From positions 1-8,449 of the forward strand of contig CALUBX010000211.1 in the NCBI GenBank assembly GCA_943914405.1: a stretch of 8,449 bases of DNA, given 5' to 3'. The notes beneath the pieces were generated by a model. The model ran no database searches and was not told where the DNA came from. It saw only the letters and a list, made by a program, of their open reading frames with translations. Positions 1 to 5,210 of the stretch are shown here, piece by piece; the stretch's first letter is position 1, and every line of letters starts with the position of its first letter. The position numbers were made by a program, and so were the translations under genes. The stretch is from an uncultured Hyphomicrobiales bacterium. Lineage in GTDB: Bacteria; Pseudomonadota; Alphaproteobacteria; Rhizobiales; Rhizobiaceae.

Positions 1-632
1 CCGCCGGCCTGACCGCGACGGTGCAGCGCCGCGCGCCGGTCTATGACAAGGCGCAGGACGGGCATTACAATCTGATTTCGGCGCTCCATAAGTCGGTCAG
101 GGGATCGGATCCGGACGCTGCGCTCTATTACCTGGCGCGCATGTTCGACGCCGGTGAGGACCCGCTCTATCTGGGTCGGCGCCTCGTCCGAATGGCGGTG
201 GAAGATATAGGTCTGGCGGATCCACAGGCGCTGGTTGTCTGCAATGCCGCCAAGGATGCCTATGACTACCTAGGCTCCCCAGAAGGCGAACTGGCCTTGG
301 CCAATGCCTGCGTCTATCTCGCCACCGCTCCGAAGTCGAACGCCGTCTATACCGCTTTCAAGGCTGCGACCCAAGCGGCAAAGCAGAACGGTTCGCTTCT
401 GCCACCGAAGCATATCCTCAATGCCCCGACCAAGCTGATGAAGGGCGAGGGATATGGGGACGGCTACCGCTATGACCACGACGAGCCGGACGCTTTCTCA
501 GGTCAGGACTATTTCCCGGAGCAGATGGGTCGCCGGACGTTCTACGATCCGCCAGAGCGCGGTTTTGAGCGCGAGATCAGGAAGCGGCTGGAATGGTGGG
601 CGCGTCTCCGCAACGAACGCAATAGCGGCTAG
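1..632 (+). CDS. rarA: Replication-associated recombination protein A (RarA/MgsA), C-terminal part, cut by the left edge
   Basis: This is the last 209 codons of a AAA+ ATPase of the RarA/MgsA/WHIP family, which acts at stalled replication forks and works with single-strand binding protein. The frame is open to the window edge, so the N-terminal ATPase core (Walker A and B) lies outside. What is visible is the oligomerisation region and the MgsA C-terminal domain. Typical family signatures are YDKAQDGHYNLISALHKS, the run of SVRGSDPDAALYYLARM, EDPLYLGRRLVRMA, EDIGLADPQAL and the late PTKLMKGEGYG. Full-length members are about 430-440 residues, so roughly half is present. A GTG at 21 is in frame but is not a start, because homology begins upstream of it. 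The TAG stop overlaps the stop of the convergent DUF1883 gene. Identification is firm. Confidence 0.95.
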   Translation, partial: AGLTATVQRRAPVYDKAQDGHYNLISALHKSVRGSDPDAALYYLARMFDAGEDPLYLGRRLVRMAVEDIGLADPQALVVCNAAKDAYDYLGSPEGELALANACVYLATAPKSNAVYTAFKAATQAAKQNGSLLPPKHILNAPTKLMKGEGYGDGYRYDHDEPDAFSGQDYFPEQMGRRTFYDPPERGFEREIRKRLEWWARLRNERNSG

Positions 633-940
633 GACGCCCGCTGCTGCGGATTGCTGGCCGGCGCGGCGATCAGCTTGACCGACGACTCCGCCAGCCCATG
701 GTGGCCTTCCATATCGACGATCAGGTGCCAATGCCCGGCCTCGGGGATGGTGAGGCGAATGGGAGACTTGCGCGCAACGCCGCCGACATACTTGAAATCC
801 AGCAGCTCCGTAAAGCGCTGGAAATTGGCTGCGGTCATCAGCCGGACATTGTTGACCGCGTTCAGGGACACTTCGATCATGGCTCCGGCGCGTTGCGCCT
901 TTAGATCGTAATGCGTGAATCGGAAATTCGGCCCGGACAT
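629..940 (-). CDS. DUF1883 domain protein
   Basis: A 103-residue protein that fits the DUF1883 family along nearly its whole length: an N-terminal FTHYDL, then a VSLNAVNNVRLM segment, the YVGG turn, SPIRLTIPEAGHWHLIVD and a final hydrophobic strand. The pattern suggests a small all-beta domain. There is no signal peptide or membrane segment, so it is probably cytoplasmic. The family has no established biochemical role that I know of; in some proteins the domain is joined to signalling domains such as TIR, but here it stands alone. The ATG at 940 has AGAGG directly before it and a better-placed GGAG about 12 bases upstream. The stop shares CTAG with the convergent rarA stop, with no terminator between them. 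Confidence 0.9.
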   Translation of the reverse strand: MSGPNFRFTHYDLKAQRAGAMIEVSLNAVNNVRLMTAANFQRFTELLDFKYVGGVARKSPIRLTIPEAGHWHLIVDMEGHHGLAESSVKLIAAPASNPQQRAS

Positions 941-1054
941 CCTCTGCTATAACTCCGTGCGTGCCAGCCAATGGTGGTTTTAGCCTAGTCTAAGCCGGTT
1001 AACGAACGATGGAACCTATTCGGTTTGCATGGGTTGATTAGCAGAAGGCCAACC

Positions 1055-1132
1055 ATGTCGATCAGACGCCGGAACGGCCGAGAGAACAAAAACTGGGCGG
1101 CGATCGTCCCCTGTCACCGCCGAAAACAATAA
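1055..1132 (+). CDS. Candidate 25-residue arginine-rich small protein or leader peptide
   Basis: An ATG preceded by AGAAGG at a six-base spacing opens 25 codons that end in TAA. The peptide begins MSIRRRNGRE and ends PCHRRKQ; it is strongly basic with one cysteine and one tryptophan. A perfect intrinsic terminator starts 19 bases after the stop, so the ORF plus terminator has the shape of a short independent transcript. I do not recognise the peptide. The alternative is a noncoding small RNA: the segment folds into a GGCGG/CCGCC stem near 1096-1120, and an unpaired GACCTCC (1139-1145) precedes the terminator. Both could be true, or the ORF could be chance. Confidence 0.3.
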   Translation: MSIRRRNGRENKNWAAIVPCHRRKQ

Positions 1133-1151
1133 TGTTTGACCTCCACAACTC

Positions 1152-1186
1152 AAATCCCGCTGGTTCCCCGCAGCGGGATTTTTCTT
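1152..1186 (+). terminator. Strong Rho-independent terminator with no recognised upstream gene
   Basis: An 11-base arm AAATCCCGCTG (1152-1162), an eight-base loop and a perfect complementary arm CAGCGGGATTT (1171-1181) are followed by TTCTT. The T-rich tail is on the plus strand only. Both neighbouring annotated genes are on the minus strand, and rarA ends 520 bases upstream. The terminator therefore most likely closes a short transcript starting somewhere between 941 and 1055, either a small RNA or the 25-codon ORF. Confidence 0.8.
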
Positions 1187-1290
1187 TGCCCGGATCGAAC
1201 ACACGATGCCCTGAATAGTGATTCCAAATCAGGCTCTTACACCCGGCTGCGAACTGTCATCCGGAGAAAGCTGAATCTCTACATTAAGAA

Positions 1291-1332
1291 CTCGGAGAGC
1301 CGCCTTAAAGAAACGCTCCTGGCGGCTCTGAG
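1291..1332. repeat. Nine-pair inverted repeat (possible 3' hairpin)
   Basis: AGAGCCGCC (1296-1304) is perfectly complementary to GGCGGCTCT (1321-1329), and CTC/GAG outside (1291-1293, 1330-1332) extends it past a two-base bulge. The loop is 16 bases. It lies 47-88 bases downstream of the stop of the minus-strand 72-residue gene, where it could protect or terminate that mRNA, but no clear T run follows on either strand. A second short repeat, GGGCG/CGCCC at 1353-1365, lies between it and the gene. Confidence 0.4.
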
Positions 1333-1378
1333 AAGATCGATGGGTGGGGGATAACGGGCGTTACGCCCACTGACGGCG

Positions 1379-1597
1379 TCAATGATGCCGGTCGGTCGGC
1401 AGCAATTCGGTCCGGCGCAATTCATCTACGGCGGCAACAGCCTCTTCGGCCGACCAGCCCGCTTTGAGTGCAGCAGCGATCAACTTCACTTCGGCCTCTT
1501 CCTCAAGCGCCAGGAAGAGCGGCTCCAAAGCCTCCTTGACGGTCAGGATATGCTCCCGGGGAGACGGTACGGAGTGTTGTGCAGCGGACATGGGCAT
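1379..1597 (-). CDS. Hypothetical 72-residue acidic helical protein
   Basis: A small protein of unknown function, predicted largely alpha-helical. Its central part reads LTVKEALEPLFLALEEEAE and is followed by AGWSAEEAVAAVDELRR, which looks like two or three amphipathic helices. There is no signal peptide or membrane helix. Start choice: the ATG at 1597 has AGGAG ten bases upstream (1608-1612). A second ATG at 1591 is possible but sits farther from that site. The frame is open upstream to 1900, but that part crosses the terminator of the dehydrogenase gene and its 3' coding end, so it is not real. The gene is transcribed separately from the dehydrogenase, downstream of that terminator. I do not recognise a named family. 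Confidence 0.7.
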   Translation of the reverse strand: MPMSAAQHSVPSPREHILTVKEALEPLFLALEEEAEVKLIAAALKAGWSAEEAVAAVDELRRTELLPTDRHH

Positions 1598-1720
1598 GGA
1601 CGCAATGCTCCTCTCTGTGGTGTGTACGAACCAAACATAATCCGCAATGAGGGCGGATTGTTCCGGTACATCCGGCACTTTTTTCCTCAACGAAACCGCC
1701 GTCGTGAGAGACAAGGGTCC

Positions 1721-1750
1721 AAAACGAAAGGGCCGCTCACGCGACCCCTT
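1721..1750 (-). terminator. Rho-independent terminator of the semialdehyde dehydrogenase gene
   Basis: Read on the minus strand, AAGGG pairs with CCCTT and, inside it, CGC pairs with GCG around a GTGA tetraloop of the stable GNRA type; a TCGTTTT tail follows. It begins 19 bases after the stop of the dehydrogenase gene at 1770 and isolates it from the downstream 72-residue protein gene. A longer outer pairing, ACAAGGG (1711-1717) with CCCTTGT (1746-1752), is also possible. Confidence 0.7.
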
Positions 1751-1769
1751 GTCCTTCATTCTCACGCCC

Positions 1770-3293
1770 TCATCGGAGGGGTTGGGGCAGCATCGCTGTC
1801 GGGAAATCTTGGTAAGACACCGGCCGCAGAAAGCGGTAGATGGCGAGCGTCCCGACCGAGGTCGTGCGGCCATCGGAGGTTGCCGGATAAGGGCCGCCAT
1901 GCACCATGGCCGGCGACACCTCGACCCCGGTGCCGAACCCGTTGACCAGCAGCCGGCCTGCCAACATTTCGAGCTTCATGCGCAGGCGGCCAGCCTCCTG
2001 CAGATCGGCCTCGTCCACATGCAGCGCGACCGTCAGCTGGCCTTCAAGGCCGTCCAGCACGCTTTCGAGTTCTGCTATGTCGCGGCACTTCACCACCAGC
2101 CCGGCCGCACCGAAGACCTCATCCTGTAGTTCGTGATGCGCCTGGAAGGCAGCCGCGGTGGTCTGGAAAAGCGACGCGACGCCGTCATACTCTCCGCCTG
2201 TCTTGCCGCGTGCAACCAGCGTCACCTCGGGATGCTTCTCCAGCCGTGCGACGCCTTCGCAATAGGCCTTGCTGATGCCGGCAGTGAGCATGGTCTGGGC
2301 CGGCATGTCGGGCAGGAGCTGTCCGGCCTTGGCGATGAAGGCATCGAGATCCGGCCCTTCGACGGCGATGAGCAGGCCCGGATTGGTGCAGAACTGGCCG
2401 GCGCCGAGAACGAGCGAGTTGACGAAGCCCGTCGCGATCTGTTCAGCGCGGTTCTTCAACGCGCCGGGAAACAAGAGAACCGGGTTGATGCTGCTCATTT
2501 CCGCATAGACCGGGATCGGCTGCTTGCGCTCGGACGCGATCTTCATCAGTGCGGTGCCGCCACGGCGCGAGCCCGTAAAGCCGACGGCGCGAATACGGGC
2601 GTCGGCAACCAGAGCTTGACCGACTTCGTAACCGCTGTCGAACAGCATGGCGAATACGCCGGCCGGAAGACCGCATTTCTCGACGGCGCGCTGTACCGCC
2701 CGGCCGACCAGTTCGGACGTTCCCGGGTGAGCCGAGTGCGCCTTGACGACGACAGGGCAGCCTGCTGCGAGTGCGGAAGCCGTATCGCCGCCTGCAACGG
2801 AAAACGCCAGCGGAAAGTTGGATGCGCCGAACACTGCAACGGGTCCGATCGCGATGTTCCTCAGTCTCAGGTCCGGCTTCGGAGCGGGCTTGCGTTCGGG
2901 ATTGGCGGGATCGAAGCGCAGTTCCTGGAAGCGGCCTTCACGTACTTCCTTGGCGAACAAACGAAGCTGGCCGGTCGTGCGGCCGCGCTCGCCTTCGAGG
3001 CGTCCGCGCGGAAGGCCCGTTTCGGCCATGGCGCGCACGACGAGTTCCTCGCCGATCGCTTCGATCTCTTCAGCGATCGCCTCGAGAAATGCAGCGCGGT
3101 CTTCCAGCGAAGTCTCGCGGTAGACGTCAAAGGCCTTCCAGGCGAGATCGGTTGCCGCTTCCACATCGGCCTTGGTCGCTCCGCCGAACGACCCTTCCAG
3201 AGGTTTGCCCGTCGAGGCCTCGAGCGCCGAGAACTCTCCGTTGGATCCGCGGGTCGCTTTGCCCCCGATCAGGAGGTTGCCGCTAATGGTCAT
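1770..3293 (-). CDS. Alpha-ketoglutaric semialdehyde dehydrogenase (2,5-dioxovalerate dehydrogenase), ALDH superfamily
   Basis: A 507-residue NAD(P)+-dependent aldehyde dehydrogenase that should oxidise 2,5-dioxopentanoate to 2-oxoglutarate, the last step of non-phosphorylating arabinose, glucarate and hydroxyproline breakdown. Visible active-site elements are FGASNFP with Asn159, VVVKAHSAHPGTSE with cofactor-binding Lys184, GFTGSRRGG at 238-246, the general base Glu265 in PVYAEMSSINP, the nucleophile Cys302 in GAGQFCTNPG, and DEVFGA at 391-396. The GQFCTNPG context and the FPxAFSVAGGDTASALAAGCP run are typical of the ketoglutaric semialdehyde branch. Start: the ATG at 3293 has AAAGGGA about seven bases upstream and matches the usual MTISGNLLIGG-like beginning. 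The frame is open to 3449, but that extension has no homology. No sugar or hydroxyproline pathway genes lie beside it, so the pathway cannot be assigned. A terminator follows at once. Confidence 0.92.
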   Translation of the reverse strand: MTISGNLLIGGKATRGSNGEFSALEASTGKPLEGSFGGATKADVEAATDLAWKAFDVYRETSLEDRAAFLEAIAEEIEAIGEELVVRAMAETGLPRGRLEGERGRTTGQLRLFAKEVREGRFQELRFDPANPERKPAPKPDLRLRNIAIGPVAVFGASNFPLAFSVAGGDTASALAAGCPVVVKAHSAHPGTSELVGRAVQRAVEKCGLPAGVFAMLFDSGYEVGQALVADARIRAVGFTGSRRGGTALMKIASERKQPIPVYAEMSSINPVLLFPGALKNRAEQIATGFVNSLVLGAGQFCTNPGLLIAVEGPDLDAFIAKAGQLLPDMPAQTMLTAGISKAYCEGVARLEKHPEVTLVARGKTGGEYDGVASLFQTTAAAFQAHHELQDEVFGAAGLVVKCRDIAELESVLDGLEGQLTVALHVDEADLQEAGRLRMKLEMLAGRLLVNGFGTGVEVSPAMVHGGPYPATSDGRTTSVGTLAIYRFLRPVSYQDFPTAMLPQPLR

Positions 3294-3320
3294 TGGATAT
3301 CCCTTTCGATCATGGCGTCC

Positions 3321-3344
3321 TGCCAGGAGTAAGATGATCTGGCA
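3321..3344. promoter_or_regulatory. Inverted repeat upstream of the dehydrogenase gene, possible operator
   Basis: TGCCAG (3321-3326) and CTGGCA (3339-3344) form a 24-base inverted repeat with a 12-base centre, 28-51 bases ahead of the dehydrogenase start codon. CATGGCG also occurs twice as a direct repeat (3311-3317 and 3343-3349). The position suits an operator or a leader hairpin. No regulator gene is adjacent, and the six-base arms could be chance. Confidence 0.3.
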
Positions 3345-3460
3345 TGGCGGTGTTCTACCTATGCGAAAGCCATGAGGGAAGCGGCTGTAGCCGAAAAGTA
3401 TGATTTTATCCGCGAGTCTGGTACCGTGGCCGGCGGTCGCTCGCGGCACTCCGCTAGACG

Positions 3461-3480
3461 CCGCATGTCAAGGCATGCGG
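3461..3480. repeat. Seven-pair inverted repeat between two minus-strand genes
   Basis: CCGCATG (3461-3467) and CATGCGG (3474-3480) are perfect arms around a six-base loop. The repeat lies 37-56 bases downstream of the stop of the 89-residue gene and upstream of the dehydrogenase gene. It may act as a 3' hairpin, although no T run follows. On the minus strand the loop and arm spell CTTGAC, a -35-like hexamer, but no -10 element sits at the right distance. Confidence 0.3.
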
Positions 3481-3516
3481 ACACGCAAGACGCTGGCAAA
3501 TGTACGGTGCGTCCGG

Positions 3517-3786
3517 CTACTGCAGCCGCTCGTCCATGCGGCGGTAGAAGGCCTCGGCTCTTTGTTCGCGAAGGCGCTCGATTCCCTGGTCGATAAAGCG
3601 GCGTTTCGCGTCCTGGAGGCTGGTGGCAAACGAGTTCGTGTCGATCCCATCCGCATCCAGCATCAGCCGGATCAACGGGTCTGTCATGGCTTCGGTTAGC
3701 GTCAGGTCGTCCATGGTCTCGATCTCCTGGAAGACGAAACCTATAGACTGCAATTGCGACCGTATTGTCTCAAACGACGGATTCAC
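3517..3786 (-). CDS. Hypothetical 89-residue protein
   Basis: A small soluble protein of unknown function with good rhizobial codon use through most of its length. It is mainly helical and charged: a central EAMTDPLIRLMLDADGID segment, then FATSLQDAKRRFIDQGIERLREQ and a basic, helical C-terminus ending MDERLQ. There is no signal peptide or membrane segment. The start is uncertain. The longest frame begins with GTG at 3786, which has only a weak ribosome binding site. An ATG at 3714 has AGGAG nine bases upstream and would give 65 residues. Codon bias is already strong between the two, which favours the longer form. It is followed by a short hairpin (3461-3480). I do not recognise the family. 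Confidence 0.65.
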   Translation of the reverse strand: MNPSFETIRSQLQSIGFVFQEIETMDDLTLTEAMTDPLIRLMLDADGIDTNSFATSLQDAKRRFIDQGIERLREQRAEAFYRRMDERLQ

Positions 3787-3836
3787 GAATTTGTGCTTGC
3801 CTTGAGTGGCTGCCGGTGGCCGGTCTGCAGGTTGTC

Positions 3837-3880
3837 GTCACGCGGGCGTGACCATGAACTTCGCCTGAAACGGCGATCGC
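3837..3880. promoter_or_regulatory. Cluster of inverted repeats in the divergent intergenic region
   Basis: GTCACGC and GCGTGAC around GG make a perfect 16-base inverted repeat (3837-3852). TCGCC/GGCGA around TGAAAC (3861-3876) follows, and the palindrome GCGATCGC (3873-3880) overlaps its end. The cluster lies between the divergently transcribed 89-residue gene and the outer-membrane protein gene, so it could bind a regulator of either. No promoter can be placed with confidence; a TATAAA (3903-3908) lacks a good -35 partner. Confidence 0.3.
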
Positions 3881-3987
3881 TAGCCCAAAGTTAATGGACT
3901 GTTTATAAATTCGTGAAAATGAATACGAGCCGGTGCAGGATAGGGCGCGCGTTCGAGGGGTCTGGGTGGGCCGCGCGAGTCGTCCTG

Positions 3988-3999
3988 CGGCTTAAGCCG
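3988..3999. promoter_or_regulatory. Perfect 12-base palindrome in the outer-membrane protein leader
   Basis: CGGCTTAAGCCG reads identically on both strands and sits about 50 bases upstream of the porin-like gene start. It could be a binding site for a dimeric regulator or part of 5' untranslated structure. It is short, so chance is not excluded. Confidence 0.2.
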
Positions 4000-4050
4000 G
4001 ATGTATCGCCTGCACATCCGCCGTTCAGTAGGCTTTGTATGGAGTAAAAC

Positions 4051-4692
4051 ATGACCAAGCCCCTCATTCCCGTTACGTCTGCAGCCCTTCTTCTCACCTC
4101 TGTTTTGTCCGCGCCCGTTTTGGCCGCCGACCTGACCTCCAATTACCAGGAGCCTCCGGCCTACAGCGAGCCGTCGTCCGGTTCCACCAATTGGACTGGC
4201 GCCTATGCCGGTGTCCATGGCGGCGTAACCTCGCCGAAGATCAACCCGTTCGACGGCGGCAAAGGCCTGAACCTCGGCGTCCACGGCGGCTATAACGCCG
4301 ATGTTGGAGGTGCTGTTGTCGGCGGCGAGCTGGACTATTCCTACCTCGGCGACGCCGACGTGAAGGTCAGCAACGGCAAGCTCAACGAACGCCACCGGAT
4401 CGCTGCAAAGGCCAAGGCGGGCGTTCCGCTGGACCAGACCCTGATCTACGGTACCGGCGGCCTCGCAATGACCAACTATCGCGACAATGGCGCCACCTCC
4501 GGTCCCGATGGCTGGAAGCCGGGCCTGCTTCTGGGCGCCGGCATTGAGCACAAGCTCACCGACAACATCTCCGCCCGTGTCGAATATGACTACGTCATGA
4601 CGGGCAATGTGCGCAGCTTCACCGCTGGCACGGAAAGCAAGCGGGACGTGCACGATCATTCGATCACGGCCGGCATCGACTATAAATTCTAG
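4051..4692 (+). CDS. Omp25/RopB-type outer-membrane beta-barrel protein
   Basis: A 213-residue secreted protein of the small eight-stranded beta-barrel family found in rhizobia and Brucella (Omp25/Omp31, RopB). The signal peptide has Lys3, a hydrophobic core and a likely cut after Ala25 (VLA before ADL). A proline-rich linker follows, then the family opening NWTGAYAGVHGG at about 47-58, alternating strands such as GGAVVGGELDYSYLG, LIYGTGGLAMTNYRD and NISARVEYDYVM, and a terminal ITAGIDYKF with the C-terminal Phe that marks insertion by the BAM machinery. In this family the proteins help envelope stability. The ATG has GGAG six bases upstream (4041-4044). The upstream region holds inverted repeats, and hairpins follow the stop. 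Confidence 0.9.
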   Translation: MTKPLIPVTSAALLLTSVLSAPVLAADLTSNYQEPPAYSEPSSGSTNWTGAYAGVHGGVTSPKINPFDGGKGLNLGVHGGYNADVGGAVVGGELDYSYLGDADVKVSNGKLNERHRIAAKAKAGVPLDQTLIYGTGGLAMTNYRDNGATSGPDGWKPGLLLGAGIEHKLTDNISARVEYDYVMTGNVRSFTAGTESKRDVHDHSITAGIDYKF

Positions 4693-4880
4693 TCAGGATC
4701 GGGGCAAGACGCACCGCCCCAGCGCTCCTGCTTATGCTTCATCAACAGCGCCGCGAGCTTCCTGCCCGCGGCGCTGTTGGGTTTGAGCAGGCGCGCTTCC
4801 GCGCGGAACTCCCAGCCCTTGTCGGCGTTGGGGCTGCCGCAAAGGAGAACATGGTGCGATTTATCCCGAAGAGCCTGCAT
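4689..4880 (-). CDS. Possible small minus-strand ORF or gene remnant behind the porin gene
   Basis: A 63-codon minus-strand frame whose stop shares CTAG with the porin stop. Between Gly15 and Trp54, 37 of 40 codons end in G or C, a strong coding signature that the plus-strand frame over the same bases lacks. The peptide includes GWEFRAEARLLKPN and GRKLAALLMKHKQER and looks like part of a soluble helical protein. However, the only ATG (4880) has no ribosome binding site, its first dozen codons lack the bias, and it overlaps the start of the well-supported gene at 4851. A truncated remnant of a lost gene, or a shadow of structured DNA, are the alternatives. Confidence 0.3.
   Translation of the reverse strand: MQALRDKSHHVLLCGSPNADKGWEFRAEARLLKPNSAAGRKLAALLMKHKQERWGGASCPDPD
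4701..4808. repeat. Hairpin cluster downstream of the porin gene, including a perfect 13-pair stem
   Basis: Three structures follow the porin stop. GGGGC/GCCCC occupies 4701-4720. CAACAGCGCCGCG (4743-4755) pairs perfectly with CGCGGCGCTGTTG (4767-4779) around an 11-base loop. TTCCGCGCGGAA (4797-4808) is a perfect palindrome. The 13-pair stem could protect or end the abundant porin mRNA, but no T run follows on either strand, so this is not a classical intrinsic terminator. Confidence 0.5.
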
Positions 4881-5189
4881 GGCGTGGCAGACTATCTTGT
4901 GGGGATCGGAATGATCCTGATGGCTTTCCTATGGGGATCCGGCGGAGCTGCATTCTGGATATTCCTAGCGCTCGGCGTCTTCGCCATCATCTATTCGCTG
5001 CTGACGGACTACCCGCTGGGCTGGAAACCGATTCTGACAATGCCTACCCATCTGGCGCTGGATGCTGCTTTTGCCGTCGTCATGCTGGCTTTGCCGCTGG
5101 CGATCTCGATGCCGGGACCCCTGTTCTGGATCGCGCCGATCATCGGCCTTCTGGCAGCTTCCCTGGTGGCGACCACTCGCATGCAATGA
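4851..5189 (+). CDS. Four-helix integral membrane protein (SPW-repeat-like), function unknown
   Basis: A 112-residue inner-membrane protein with four predicted helices at about 13-28, 33-52, 67-85 and 90-107. They fall into two similar halves, each starting with a small amphipathic lead-in (SLHGVADYLVGIGMIL; THLALDAAFAVVML). This two-fold pattern resembles the SPW-repeat membrane proteins, although the literal SPW motif is missing and the assignment is tentative. The ATG at 4851 has an ideal AAAGGAG upstream (4841-4847). The frame is open back to 4734, but that part is hairpin sequence without homology. The gene could be read through from the porin gene or have its own promoter. It converges on the secreted-protein gene 21 bases downstream. 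Confidence 0.75.
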   Translation: MVRFIPKSLHGVADYLVGIGMILMAFLWGSGGAAFWIFLALGVFAIIYSLLTDYPLGWKPILTMPTHLALDAAFAVVMLALPLAISMPGPLFWIAPIIGLLAASLVATTRMQ

Positions 5190-5210
5190 CGTCCGGCGGC
5201 TCGGGCATGA

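Larger units (their letters stand above)
941..1378. other. Gene-poor intergenic region of 438 bases
   Basis: This stretch lies between the start of the DUF1883 gene and the end of the 72-residue protein gene. It contains a candidate short ORF (1055-1132), a strong plus-strand intrinsic terminator (1152-1186), a nine-pair hairpin (1296-1329) and a short GGGCG/CGCCC repeat (1353-1365). I found no tRNA and no convincing sigma-70 promoter by eye. A longer plus-strand frame (1136-1354) runs straight through the terminator and uses rare AGA and CGA codons, so I do not regard it as a gene. Confidence 0.5.

Noticed and set aside
498..971. A 157-codon minus-strand frame over rarA and DUF1883
   Set aside because: It overlaps two recognised genes in another frame and has an out-of-frame composition.
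1136..1354. A 72-codon plus-strand frame ending near the hairpins
   Set aside because: Its ATG precedes a strong terminator that it would have to read through. It uses rare AGA and CGA codons, and no internal start with a ribosome binding site exists.
1382..1945. A 187-codon plus-strand frame
   Set aside because: It runs opposite the 72-residue gene, the terminator and the dehydrogenase end; it is Arg/Gly rich with no domain.
2133..3332. A 399-codon open frame on the plus strand
   Set aside because: It lies opposite the dehydrogenase gene, whose active-site motifs are intact; high G+C and biased codons open the opposite strand. The product has no recognisable domain.
3294..3449. A 52-residue N-terminal extension of the dehydrogenase
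   Set aside because: ATG at 3293 has a good ribosome binding site and the usual family beginning; the extension covers the leader and the inverted repeat.
3468..3473. A CTTGAC -35-like hexamer on the minus strand in the hairpin loop
   Set aside because: No -10-like element lies 16-18 bases downstream, so a promoter is not supported.
3880..4659. A 259-codon minus-strand frame opposite the porin gene
   Set aside because: It is a low-complexity Gly/Ala/Val shadow of the porin, whose signal peptide and barrel motifs are clear; no ribosome binding site supports the antisense frame.
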